41,247 bases of DNA from Lachnospiraceae bacterium. Its GTDB lineage: Bacteria > Bacillota > Clostridia > Lachnospirales > Lachnospiraceae. Shown here in pieces: positions 9,604 to 18,708 of this stretch. Under the pieces are notes generated by a model that worked only from the letters and a program-made list of their open reading frames with translations, did not search any database and was not told the origin of the DNA. The DNA lies in assembly GCA_016288825.1 (NCBI GenBank), contig JAEELH010000230.1, positions 1 to 41,247 of the forward strand. Reading direction: 5' to 3'. Every line of letters begins with the position of its first letter. Positions within the stretch are counted from its first letter, which is position 1. Made by a program: the position numbers and the translations under genes.

Positions 9604-10845
9604 CTAGGCTACTCCAATAGTATGCTCCCAGACCTTACCGCTGGACGGAGCGATCTCTCCGAAGCCCAGATCCCGGATGGTAATCCGGATCTTTTTGTCC
9701 GAAAGCGGACGTGCTTCGATCCTTAGTCTCGACATACGATCCTCACGCTTTGGCATATCCGTAAGCTCAAGAACCTCGACTCTCGACTTACGGCTTTCGG
9801 GTCTTGAGATCCAGCATTCAAACTCGCTGCTCCCATCCAAAATGACCTCGCACTCTCCCTTGGTGTCATACCAGCTGTCACCTGCGGAGATGAGCGTAAG
9901 GAATTCCATTTTATTTTTATCTATGACCTTGAGGGCCACATTGATCTTAAGTTCATTGTCACCGATGTAAACGTAGGGCCACTCAGTCTTGCCGTCTTTG
10001 ATCATTCCGGCGTAGCAAGCCCCCTTTGAATAAAGGTTTTTACCCATGAAAACCCTGCGTCCTCTGCAGAGCCTGGAAAGGGACACCTTCATCCAGTCAC
10101 CGTCAAAACCGTCTCCCGTCAAGAATACTCCCGAAAAAGCATCATCACCGATAGTTTCCGCAATAACCGAATCAAAGGAAAGATCACGGTTATCAAGAGT
10201 CACGGCCGCGCTGCCCTGTGTAAGAGTAACCACCATGGGGGTTGTATTGGTGTTGCGATTCAATCTGCAGTAGCGAATGTGGCTGCCTGCAAAATCGTAA
10301 AGCATAACGTCCTGATTATAAATCTGCTGGCTCTGACTAAGGGTGTAATAATAAAAACACTCTCTTTTATCGATCACCAGAAGAGATCCGCCGGAAAGCC
10401 CCAGTCTGTTGGCCACAACGGAAAACAGCTCCACTACCTGAAGCGAAACCTCGTCCACACAGATAACCAGCTTTTCTACGGGAGCTCCGGCATAAAGCTG
10501 AGCCGAAAGCAAAAGCAGCTTGTGGATGAAGATGAAAAGCAGTTCCTTCGCAGTGTACTCCTCTCCGTCCACAATGATCATCTCATCCGACAAAGCTCTG
10601 GAATAGATCCTGTCTATTCCGTCAGCAGCCCCGAGAGAAACCTGCTTTTTAGCCTCATTGCCAAAGTACCACTGGCCTATCCCCCGCTTTTTCGCAAGAT
10701 AGGTTGGGATCTGATACGCTTCGGAACCCATCACCGTGGAAACCGTCTTTGGCTCCTCCATCTCCTGTGAGTAAAAGGAAAGAAGAGTATATGAATCATT
10801 TATATCGATGCCGTAATAGGCACCATCCATATCTCCTATATCCAT
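9604..10845 (-). CDS. DUF5716-like protein with divergent actin/Hsp70-fold ATPase motifs
   Basis: 413 aa. YYGIDINDSYTLLSF (phosphate-1-like), VMLYDFAGSHIRYCRL (phosphate-2-like), VFLTGDGFDGDWM (adenosine-motif-like). The DUF name is from recalled family/neighbourhood knowledge and was not searched. Confidence 0.6.
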   Translation of the reverse strand: MDIGDMDGAYYGIDINDSYTLLSFYSQEMEEPKTVSTVMGSEAYQIPTYLAKKRGIGQWYFGNEAKKQVSLGAADGIDRIYSRALSDEMIIVDGEEYTAKELLFIFIHKLLLLSAQLYAGAPVEKLVICVDEVSLQVVELFSVVANRLGLSGGSLLVIDKRECFYYYTLSQSQQIYNQDVMLYDFAGSHIRYCRLNRNTNTTPMVVTLTQGSAAVTLDNRDLSFDSVIAETIGDDAFSGVFLTGDGFDGDWMKVSLSRLCRGRRVFMGKNLYSKGACYAGMIKDGKTEWPYVYIGDNELKINVALKVIDKNKMEFLTLISAGDSWYDTKGECEVILDGSSEFECWISRPESRKSRVEVLELTDMPKREDRMSRLRIEARPLSDKKIRITIRDLGFGEIAPSSGKVWEHTIGVA

Positions 10846-10854
10846 AATTTCTCC

Positions 10855-13800
10855 TTAAATGATATTGAAAAGTGTCTTGGAAAGCTCCATTAGAGCCTGA
10901 TAGTCCTTCATATCTCCTATCAGATCCGTATCATTCTGATACAAGAGATCGCTCTCGATCTGATTGAGACGGGCATATCTGGAGCCATGTCCGCTTTCTA
11001 TTACGTCAAGGTACGAGATCTGACCGCTGTCAACTACCTCTCCGTCATCTTTAAGTACGATTTCGTACGTAACAGTCTCTCCGAAAAAGACAACCATCTC
11101 ATGAACATAGATGCCGTCATACATCTCTATCATATCGGCTTCCTTATCGGGAGCGCCCTCCTTATGATATCTGATGCCAAGACGATTGCCCGGATCATAC
11201 TTAAGTTCAACAAACATCTTGTCATAAAAATGATATCTGATGATAAGCTTTTCATCCAGGTATGAGTAAAAGGCAAAGTACTGACCCTTGAGAACATTTT
11301 CACGGATAAGTTCAGACAGGATATCATGCTGTGCATCCGAAAGCTTTTCGGAAGTCGCAAGAAATCTTGAAAGAGATATCCTCATGGTGTCCGAAATACG
11401 ATTACCTTTTTTATGCAAGAACTGTATGTAGGTAAAAAGTCCCTTGGGAACAGTCTTGTCGTAAAGCAGATATTCATGGGCATAGAAATTAACATAGGCC
11501 TCAACCAGCATGCGGTTGGGGTCACGCCTGATATAGCTTGCAAATATCTGATCAATATTGTCATCATAACCGCCCACATAAAGGATCTGGGTAAGGATCC
11601 TCTCCTCCAATCCTCTTGTATCAAGAGCTCTGGCAGAGGAATATTTCCAAACTCTGATCATTCCGGATGTAGGTCCGGTATAGTACTTCACCAGATACCC
11701 CAGTGTCTGCTCCGAAGAAAGGAAATTATCCATCAGATAAGCACAAAGCCTGATAAGAAAATCATCAACCGTATCCGGATCGGAATCTATCCTCTCGGTA
11801 GCTATCCTAAGAAGGATATTCATAGGTACCATCTGACCGTTGCGGCAAAGTAATCTCTCATAAGCCTCGGGGATCCTGTCAGTCAGCACAAGCTGCTCGA
11901 TTATAACGGCTATCATGCCGGATGAAAGACCTCTATCATCGGTTATGCTGGAAAGCTCGTCCGAGATCATCTCCTCCCTGGTATGCTCCTTAAGAACCGA
12001 TAAAAACAGGGGATACTTTTGCTTTTTATAAGCAAGTCGGATCGACTCATCCTGTGCAAATCTCTTGATAAGTTCGAGATCGGACTCGGCAAAATCAGAA
12101 ACCTGCCTCTTTTCATCCAGATCCGTAAGGAAAAACTCCAGGGAATTTTTGCCATGTTCCTTAAGCTTTGAAAGCACATGACCGCCCACAATAAGCGGCT
12201 GCACATAGTAGGTTGTATCCTCTGACAAAAGGCCCTCATCAGTAGTATCCAAAAATACTACCGAGTCGTCATCCACTATGCGAACAAAGGCACACCCATC
12301 CACAACAGGAGCCACCTCTGCGCCTGCCCTTTTCTCATCGATGACCATAACCCGGGTAGCATTGACATTGAGGCAGATGATCTTTTTCATGTAGAAAAGA
12401 CGGCCCATATGGAGGGCTACATCCTCGTCAATAAGCCCCTCGTTAAGAAGGTTCTGATAGAGAACAGCCAGATTATCATCGATCTTTTCGGCCCTCATGG
12501 CCTCCAGGGCAAAATGCTCTATCTGCTTATGATATGCCTCGTAGATCTGAGGCTCCTTTTCCTTGTAGGTGACAACATTGGCGTAAAGATAAGCCTTTTG
12601 CTGCCAGGGCAGAGAATTCTCGTAGGAAAAATAAAGGAGAAGAAGTCTCGGCAGCATCCTGATATCATTGAGCGCAGTAGAGGAAATATAGGCCTCATAC
12701 AATCCGCTCAACCTCATCTCCTTTTCAATAGCGATCTCATACCACTGTCTGTACTTTTCACCAATACAATTGCAACGGAGCAAGTACGAAACCAGAGTTG
12801 AAAGATAATCATCCTTTTCAGTTTTTTCAAAGGCATATACAAGGATCTCATATAATCTCTCGTTATAAACGGATACCCCTGCGGCAAGAGAAGTTACCTG
12901 CATAAGCATATGACTGGTAAGTCTGTCATGCCGTCTTGCGTAAGTCAGCATCCTGATAGCAAACCCATCAAGAGATCCGATAAGAAGCGGATCCTGAACA
13001 TAGATCTCCAAAACCTCAAGATAAAGAATGGGTGATGTAATGCCACTATCGATCCACTGTCTGATGGCTGAAAGCTTGCGCTTGGAATCACCTATATACT
13101 CCCGCCTCAGGAAAAGCAGAAACCAAAAGATCCTGTAATCTTCGGGAAGCAGCCTGAATATCCCCTCGATCTCAGCCGTAAGCCTGTCAACATAAGCTTC
13201 CTCCGGCTCGATAAGTGTACAAAGGTATAAAAGATATGCCCACTCAAAGCTCTTTTTATTTTCGATAAGACGCTTTTCATCGGATATGATCCAAAGGCCG
13301 TCCTGACGTCTTCCGTTGACGATAAGAGCCTGTGCTTTGTACAGCTTAAGGAAATGATCATCCGGTGTATCCTCAAGCATCTCATCAAGGTAAGCAATGG
13401 TATCGTCGCACCACTTCCCGGTGGAAATACTGCGAAGCCTGAAGTCCTCATAAATATTGAGAAGAGCCAGAGTCTTACGCTTTGAAGCCACATCAAGAGC
13501 AGTCCGCTCCTCGTCCTTACGATGAGTGGAAATAATAAATTCTATTGATTCATGAAAACCTGTGGAGTCAATGGAAATCGTAGCCTTATTGATACCATCA
13601 TGAAGCTTGTCATAATGGATAAAAACAGGCAATTCCAAAGATGAACCAAGAAAATAATCGGGTGTCACAAGCGACGGTTCAACCGTAATGATGGGTGAGT
13701 CCGAAGTGATACTCATCTCAAAGTATCCCCAATTACTTTTTGTGAGTTCGACTATCTCTTTAAGATTCTCGGTAACCTCATAAAACTCACGTCTATGGCA

Positions 13801-14367
13801 GATAGCCGAAAACTCCAGACGTTCTTTTTGACTGGCTGAAACAAGAAACGACTCCAGATTGATAAGAGTCCTGTCGCCCTCAGCAAAACCAAGATAAAGC
13901 AACCTGTATTTAGCATCAAGATTGCTCATAAAGTCGGCAAATGCCTGGGAATGAAATAAGATAAGAGCTTCTCTGGGTCTTTCCTTGCAAAGAGCTGTAA
14001 AGTCCTCCAGGGATCTGATAGGGCCAAGGGATGACTCAGGATATTTTCTGTCTATGATAACCTCATATGGAAGCGAGGTCTCAATAAGACCTGCAACAAT
14101 ATCAACCTCTCCCTTAAGGGAGTCTCCCGCTCTGAAGCCTGCAACGGAAGCATGAATCCGAATTCGGACTTCATTGCCCTCAAAATTGGGTGCAGGTACG
14201 GTAACATAGGGATTGGATGAATAAACAATGCCCCTCAGAGGCTCTTCCTGATCGCAACTGATGACAAATTCACCCTCTGCATCATCACCCTCTGTAGTAT
14301 GAAGTTCAATTCTGTCTCGGTCAAAGGAAAGCTCCGGAACCTGGTCCCTGAACTGGTCCTCCGACAT
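10855..14367 (-). CDS. Giant DUF5717-like protein (N-terminal beta-sandwich-like region plus long helical-repeat region)
   Basis: ~1170 aa from MSEDQFRDQVPELSFDRDRIEL, with GAGG ~9 nt upstream. The longest ORF extends to 14439. Long region of TPR-like helical repeats. Confidence 0.65.
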   Translation of the reverse strand: MSEDQFRDQVPELSFDRDRIELHTTEGDDAEGEFVISCDQEEPLRGIVYSSNPYVTVPAPNFEGNEVRIRIHASVAGFRAGDSLKGEVDIVAGLIETSLPYEVIIDRKYPESSLGPIRSLEDFTALCKERPREALILFHSQAFADFMSNLDAKYRLLYLGFAEGDRTLINLESFLVSASQKERLEFSAICHRREFYEVTENLKEIVELTKSNWGYFEMSITSDSPIITVEPSLVTPDYFLGSSLELPVFIHYDKLHDGINKATISIDSTGFHESIEFIISTHRKDEERTALDVASKRKTLALLNIYEDFRLRSISTGKWCDDTIAYLDEMLEDTPDDHFLKLYKAQALIVNGRRQDGLWIISDEKRLIENKKSFEWAYLLYLCTLIEPEEAYVDRLTAEIEGIFRLLPEDYRIFWFLLFLRREYIGDSKRKLSAIRQWIDSGITSPILYLEVLEIYVQDPLLIGSLDGFAIRMLTYARRHDRLTSHMLMQVTSLAAGVSVYNERLYEILVYAFEKTEKDDYLSTLVSYLLRCNCIGEKYRQWYEIAIEKEMRLSGLYEAYISSTALNDIRMLPRLLLLYFSYENSLPWQQKAYLYANVVTYKEKEPQIYEAYHKQIEHFALEAMRAEKIDDNLAVLYQNLLNEGLIDEDVALHMGRLFYMKKIICLNVNATRVMVIDEKRAGAEVAPVVDGCAFVRIVDDDSVVFLDTTDEGLLSEDTTYYVQPLIVGGHVLSKLKEHGKNSLEFFLTDLDEKRQVSDFAESDLELIKRFAQDESIRLAYKKQKYPLFLSVLKEHTREEMISDELSSITDDRGLSSGMIAVIIEQLVLTDRIPEAYERLLCRNGQMVPMNILLRIATERIDSDPDTVDDFLIRLCAYLMDNFLSSEQTLGYLVKYYTGPTSGMIRVWKYSSARALDTRGLEERILTQILYVGGYDDNIDQIFASYIRRDPNRMLVEAYVNFYAHEYLLYDKTVPKGLFTYIQFLHKKGNRISDTMRISLSRFLATSEKLSDAQHDILSELIRENVLKGQYFAFYSYLDEKLIIRYHFYDKMFVELKYDPGNRLGIRYHKEGAPDKEADMIEMYDGIYVHEMVVFFGETVTYEIVLKDDGEVVDSGQISYLDVIESGHGSRYARLNQIESDLLYQNDTDLIGDMKDYQALMELSKTLFNII

Positions 14368-14409
14368 ACGCCAGATCCTCTTTCGCAAGGTGAAACCTCT
14401 TCTAAAACA

Positions 14410-14433
14410 TATTTGAAATTGATATTTCAAATA
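14410..14433. promoter_or_regulatory. Perfect 10-bp dyad TATTTGAAAT-TGAT-ATTTCAAATA, candidate operator
   Basis: Read directly. Lies upstream of the preferred DUF5717-like start and overlaps the -35 of the + strand promoter below. Confidence 0.5.
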
Positions 14434-14447
14434 AACCAAACTATAAT
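14419..14447 (+). promoter_or_regulatory. Candidate sigma-A promoter TTGATA-N17-TATAAT
   Basis: TTGATA at 14419-14424, 17-nt spacer, TATAAT at 14442-14447. Points toward the aminotransferase gene at 14875. Confidence 0.5.
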
Positions 14448-14560
14448 GTATACATACAGAGGTAATTATAGCATATTTTGCTATCTATGTCATCTTTAGA
14501 TATACTATATTATACGATAATTAATCACTTTACACGCGATAATACTACTATGCTCTTACG

Positions 14561-14840
14561 CTCCCGCGTGGATACCGTCCCACTCTGCGGTGCTGACGCT
14601 CCTCGAGCGGGTGCCCATCCACGCTCGCGCCTTACTATGCGTATGTGTTTTATTAAGCAAACAGGCTTGAGCATTTCGCTTTAAATGGCGCGAGCAATGG
14701 GTAAGATGCGCCCGGGTTGCCACCTGGCAAGAGGGCGTATGGGGCGCAGAACGTCCGGTGGACGTTCGATTTGCGCCGACCGAAGTGGAACGTAGACCCC
14801 ATTGCGGGAGCCATAGGAAAGGCATAATTCGCTCAAGCCG
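14561..14840. repeat. Intergenic multi-hairpin structured element (candidate structured leader RNA or MITE/REP-like repeat)
   Basis: GCGTGGAT(14566)/ATCCACGC(14617); GGCTTGAGC(14664)/GCTCAAGCC(14831); TTGCCA-CC-TGGCAA; GAACGTCC-GGT-GGACGTTC; GGCGCA/TGCGCC. GC-rich against AT-rich flanks. Confidence 0.6.
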
Positions 14841-14874
14841 TTATATTAACGAATATCAGAAAGGATAATACGCT

Positions 14875-15963
14875 ATGATCACACACAAGGACCACTTTCA
14901 TGGCAGCGATCTTGAAAAGATCGAATCGGTTTACGGCATCAAAAAGGAAGACATCTTAAGTTTCTCCGCCAATGTAAATCCTCTCGGTATATCTCCTTTA
15001 GTACGGGAGCAGATCTCCTCTCACATAGATGTGATCGCCAGCTATCCGGATCGGGAGTACACCACTCTGCGTACAGCCATTGCAAATTATGTTCATACCG
15101 AGCGTGACCGCATTATCGTTGGTAACGGATCAACCGAGCTCATTTCCCTATTTGTGGATATAACCCGTCCCAAAAAGGCTCTTATCCTGGGTCCTACTTA
15201 TTCCGAATATGAGCGTGAAGTATCACTTGTCGGAGGCAGATGTTCCTACTATCCTCTTCGCAATGACTCCCACTTTAATCTGGACATAGATAATTTTTGC
15301 TCCAAGCTTTCCGATGATATCGATCTTGTTATCATCTGCAACCCCAACAATCCTACATCGGGCTGCATAACCAAGCGCGAAATGCGTCAGATACTTGATG
15401 TTTGCAAGCAGCATGCCATCTATGTCATGGTTGACGAGACCTATGTAGAATTCGTTAAACATCCTGAGGAAATATCATCTGTATCTCTTACGGAATACTA
15501 TAATAATATTATTATACTCCGTGGTACCAGCAAGTTCTTTTCCGCACCCGGCCTTCGTTTGGGCTATGCCATCACAGGCAATTACGATCTTGTAAAAGAG
15601 ATCACCCAGCATAAGAATCCCTGGATGGTTGGTTCCCTTGCAGAGGCTGCCGGAGAGATCATGTTCTCGGATACGGATTACATCGAAAAGACCAGAGAAC
15701 TTATCGACCGCGAGCGTGACAGGATGTATGACCTTTACAGTGAATCTGACCGCTTCATCCCCTACGCTCCCAGCGCCAATTTCCTTCTCCTGGAGATCAC
15801 AGAGGACGGCGTCACCAGCCGGATGCTTTTTGACAAGGCCATCCAAAACAGGATGATGATCCGGGACTGCTCCACCTTCCCCTTCCTGGGTGACAAGTAC
15901 ATCCGTATCTGCTTCATGAATCCGGAAGACAATGACAGGCTTTTCAGAGTCCTAACTAATTAA
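14875..15963 (+). CDS. Aminotransferase class I/II, threonine-phosphate decarboxylase (CobD)/histidinol-phosphate aminotransferase-like
   Basis: FSANVNPLG, ICNPNNPTSG, VDETYVEF, RGTSKFFSAPGLRLGYA (PLP lysine region). Upstream RBS AAAGGA. Confidence 0.85.
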   Translation: MITHKDHFHGSDLEKIESVYGIKKEDILSFSANVNPLGISPLVREQISSHIDVIASYPDREYTTLRTAIANYVHTERDRIIVGNGSTELISLFVDITRPKKALILGPTYSEYEREVSLVGGRCSYYPLRNDSHFNLDIDNFCSKLSDDIDLVIICNPNNPTSGCITKREMRQILDVCKQHAIYVMVDETYVEFVKHPEEISSVSLTEYYNNIIILRGTSKFFSAPGLRLGYAITGNYDLVKEITQHKNPWMVGSLAEAAGEIMFSDTDYIEKTRELIDRERDRMYDLYSESDRFIPYAPSANFLLLEITEDGVTSRMLFDKAIQNRMMIRDCSTFPFLGDKYIRICFMNPEDNDRLFRVLTN

Positions 15964-16010
15964 ACTGATTTATCCGCGCTGGAGCGTAAGATCAAAGTAG
16001 TACAACATAA

Positions 16011-16038
16011 AAATAGCAGGTCATATGACCTGCTATTT
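16011..16038. terminator. Bidirectional terminator: 28-nt perfect palindrome AAATAGCAGGTCATATGACCTGCTATTT
   Basis: Lies between convergent aminotransferase (+) and yajC (-) genes, with A-rich and T-rich flanks. Confidence 0.8.
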
Positions 16039-16039
16039 C

Positions 16040-16408
16040 TTACTTATCCTTCTTTTCTTTCTTTTCCTCGGGAGCCTTAGCATCCTCGGGTTTCTCAACG
16101 GCTGCGATAGCTGCCTTCTGCATAGGAATACGGCAATTCTTGTTGCTTCCGAACTCAACGATAACAGTATCATCATCGATATCGATCACAACACCGTAAA
16201 AACCACTGGAAGTAAGAACTGTATCGCCGATTGCCAGCGCATCCATAAGTGCTCTCTTTTCCTTCTGCTCCTTCTGCTGAGGACGGATCATAAAGAAGTA
16301 CATAAATCCGAAAAGGATAACAAGCCAGATCACAAGTCCAAGTGTGCCGCCGAAAAGCCCTGCTCCTGAAGCGGCTGATGAATCAGTTAACAAAATATAA
16401 GGTTGCAT
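16040..16408 (-). CDS. yajC: Preprotein translocase subunit YajC
   Basis: Single TM then FMIRPQQKEQKEKRALMDALAIGDTVLTSSGFYGVV. Confidence 0.92.
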   Translation of the reverse strand: MQPYILLTDSSAASGAGLFGGTLGLVIWLVILFGFMYFFMIRPQQKEQKEKRALMDALAIGDTVLTSSGFYGVVIDIDDDTVIVEFGSNKNCRIPMQKAAIAAVEKPEDAKAPEEKKEKKDK

Positions 16409-16462
16409 TTTTTATCCTCCTGCGTTCACAAAACTTCACTTATTTTATAACAACCCCGCCCA

Positions 16463-17614
16463 TTATGCAAGATTGTTTTTTTCTCTTTCTATGGTTCCCA
16501 GAGAATCCAACATGCTTCTCTTGAACTCGCTGTAAGAGTCAGACTCTATCGCATCCCTGATCTCTTCCATAAGATGATTGTAAAAATAAAGATTATGAAG
16601 GACACAGAGCCTAAGACCAAGTATTTCTTTTGCCTTAAGAAGATGATGGATATATGCCCTGGAATAGCTTTTACAAGCGGGGCAGCCACAGCCCTCCTCA
16701 ATAGGAGCCATATCTGTTTCGTATCTTTTGTTCATCAGATTGCGCTTGCCCAGATGAGTGTAAACATGTCCGTGACGTCCGTTACGGCTGGGATAAACGC
16801 AGTCAAAGAAGTCAACGCCTCTGTCTACAGCCTCTAAAATATTAGCCGGCGTACCAACACCCATGAGATAAGTTGGCTTATTCTGAGGCAAATATGGAAC
16901 AACGTGATCAAGCACATCATACATCTGCTCAGTACTTTCACCAACCGCAAGACCTCCTACCGCATATCCGGGAAGGTCCATCTCACTGATGGTCTTAGCG
17001 TGCTCTATCCTGATATCGTTAAACACTGCGCCCTGATTGATGCCAAAAAGAAGCTGATTAGGATTAACGGTACCCTCTGCCTTGCAAAGCTCATCCATCT
17101 TTACACGGCAGCGCTCCAGCCACCTGGTAGTTCGGTCAACGGAATCCTGAACATAGTTCCTGTCGGAAAGCGCATGGGGGCACTCGTCAAAAGCCATGGC
17201 TATAGTACTACCGAGATTGGACTGGATAGTCATACTCTCCTCAGGCCCCATAAAGATCTTATGGCCGTCAATATGGCTTCTGAAGGTAACTCCCTCTTCT
17301 TTTATCTTGCGCATGGTTGCAAGAGAAAAAACCTGAAATCCGCCTGAATCCGTAAGTATGGGACGATCCCACACCATAAACTTGTGAAGTCCGCCTACGG
17401 ACTTTATAAGCTCATCTCCTGTCCTTACATGAAGATGATAGGTATTCGAAAGCTGGACCTGGGTTCCGATCTCCTTAAGATCATCTGTTGATACGCCACC
17501 CTTAATTGCAGCTACTGTACCCACATTCATGAAAACAGGTGTCTCTATTGTCCCATGAACAGTCTTAAAACGGCCTCTTTTTGCCCTACCGCAGGTTTTG
17601 ATCAATTCATACAT
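16463..17614 (-). CDS. tgt: Queuine tRNA-ribosyltransferase
   Basis: 383 aa. TPVFMNVGTVAAIKG, LSNTYHLHVRTG, DSGGFQVFSLA, GGLAVGE, zinc motif CGCPACKSYSRAYIHHLL. Confidence 0.96.
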   Translation of the reverse strand: MYELIKTCGRAKRGRFKTVHGTIETPVFMNVGTVAAIKGGVSTDDLKEIGTQVQLSNTYHLHVRTGDELIKSVGGLHKFMVWDRPILTDSGGFQVFSLATMRKIKEEGVTFRSHIDGHKIFMGPEESMTIQSNLGSTIAMAFDECPHALSDRNYVQDSVDRTTRWLERCRVKMDELCKAEGTVNPNQLLFGINQGAVFNDIRIEHAKTISEMDLPGYAVGGLAVGESTEQMYDVLDHVVPYLPQNKPTYLMGVGTPANILEAVDRGVDFFDCVYPSRNGRHGHVYTHLGKRNLMNKRYETDMAPIEEGCGCPACKSYSRAYIHHLLKAKEILGLRLCVLHNLYFYNHLMEEIRDAIESDSYSEFKRSMLDSLGTIEREKNNLA

Positions 17615-18708
17615 TATCTTTTATATACTTCCTTTATTGATGAAAGCCGATCCGGCATTCCGGACAAGATAGCGTCCGCCAGAACAAGCTCTGTCATAGC
17701 CTCAACAACAACTACAGCCCTGGGAACGATAACCGGATCATGCCTTCCGTGAATAATGATCTTGGTTTCGTTGCCATCCCGATCAACAGTATCCTGCTCT
17801 CTGGAAATTGAGGGGGTAGGCTTTACTGCAACACGAAAAACGATCTCATCTCCGTCGCTGATACCTCCAAGAATACCTCCGCTGTGATTGGATCTTTTTT
17901 TGATAAGTCCATTTTCGGACATAAAAGGATCATTGTTTTCACTGCCACGAAGTTTTGCAGCTCCAAATCCTTCTCCTATCTCAAATCCCTTAACAGCACC
18001 GATGGAGAACATAGCACCGGCCAAAGCCGCATCAAGCTTTCCAAATACAGGATCACCTATGCCGGGCATCATGCCACTGACTACGGTCTCAATAACTCCT
18101 CCCACAGAGTCCTGGTCATCCCTGCAGGATCTAACAAGTTCCACAGCCTTCTTTGAAGCCTCCTCATCCGGCATATACAGCGGATTTGAAGCTATCACAT
18201 CCTTGTCAAAAGAACTTATCTCAATATCACCGATGGATCTGGTATAAGAAAGCACCCGGATCCCAAGTTCGGATAAAAGCCTGGCAGCTACAGCACCGGC
18301 TGCAACACGGCCTATTGTCTCTCTTCCCGAGGATCTTCCGCCTCCTCTGTGGTCTCTGAAACCGTACTTTTGATCAAAGCAAAAATCAGCATGTCCCGGT
18401 CTGTAAACATCCTTAAGGGCATCATAATCACCCGAATGCTGATCCTGATTTCGGACCATAAGGGCTATAGGTGTTCCAAGAGTTACGCCCTCAAATACAC
18501 CGGACATGATCTCAACTCTGTCAGCCTCACTCCTGGCGGTCGTCATATCAGACTGTCCCGGGCGACGTCTGTCCAGCATTGATTGTATATCCTCTTCACA
18601 AAGCGAAAGTCCCGCAGGAACCCCGTCGATGGTTACACCGACGCCGGCCCCGTGAGACTCCCCCCATGTCATGATCCTAAAATTATTACCGAATAATGAA
18701 TGATCCAT
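17614..18708 (-). CDS. aroC: Chorismate synthase
   Basis: 364 aa. TWGESHGAGVGVTIDGVPAGL, DYDALKDVYRPGHADFCFDQKYGFRDHRGGGRSSGRET. TAATG overlap with tgt. Confidence 0.97.
   Translation of the reverse strand: MDHSLFGNNFRIMTWGESHGAGVGVTIDGVPAGLSLCEEDIQSMLDRRRPGQSDMTTARSEADRVEIMSGVFEGVTLGTPIALMVRNQDQHSGDYDALKDVYRPGHADFCFDQKYGFRDHRGGGRSSGRETIGRVAAGAVAARLLSELGIRVLSYTRSIGDIEISSFDKDVIASNPLYMPDEEASKKAVELVRSCRDDQDSVGGVIETVVSGMMPGIGDPVFGKLDAALAGAMFSIGAVKGFEIGEGFGAAKLRGSENNDPFMSENGLIKKRSNHSGGILGGISDGDEIVFRVAVKPTPSISREQDTVDRDGNETKIIIHGRHDPVIVPRAVVVVEAMTELVLADAILSGMPDRLSSIKEVYKR

Noticed and set aside
11967-12239. Short ORFs in alternate frames inside the giant DUF5717-like gene (and similar throughout the ORF track)
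   Set aside because: Nested in a long continuous coding frame with no independent RBS or family motifs.
14556-14825. 89-aa minus ORF and overlapping + ORFs in the 14.5-14.8 kb intergenic region
   Set aside because: They traverse the multi-hairpin element, show unnatural composition (Trp/Cys/Arg/His-rich) and have no homology-like motif. The structured noncoding reading is preferred.
14561-14840. Cobalamin riboswitch upstream of the CobD-like gene
   Set aside because: I could not find the conserved B12-box or core motif by eye. Rfam cmsearch would be decisive.
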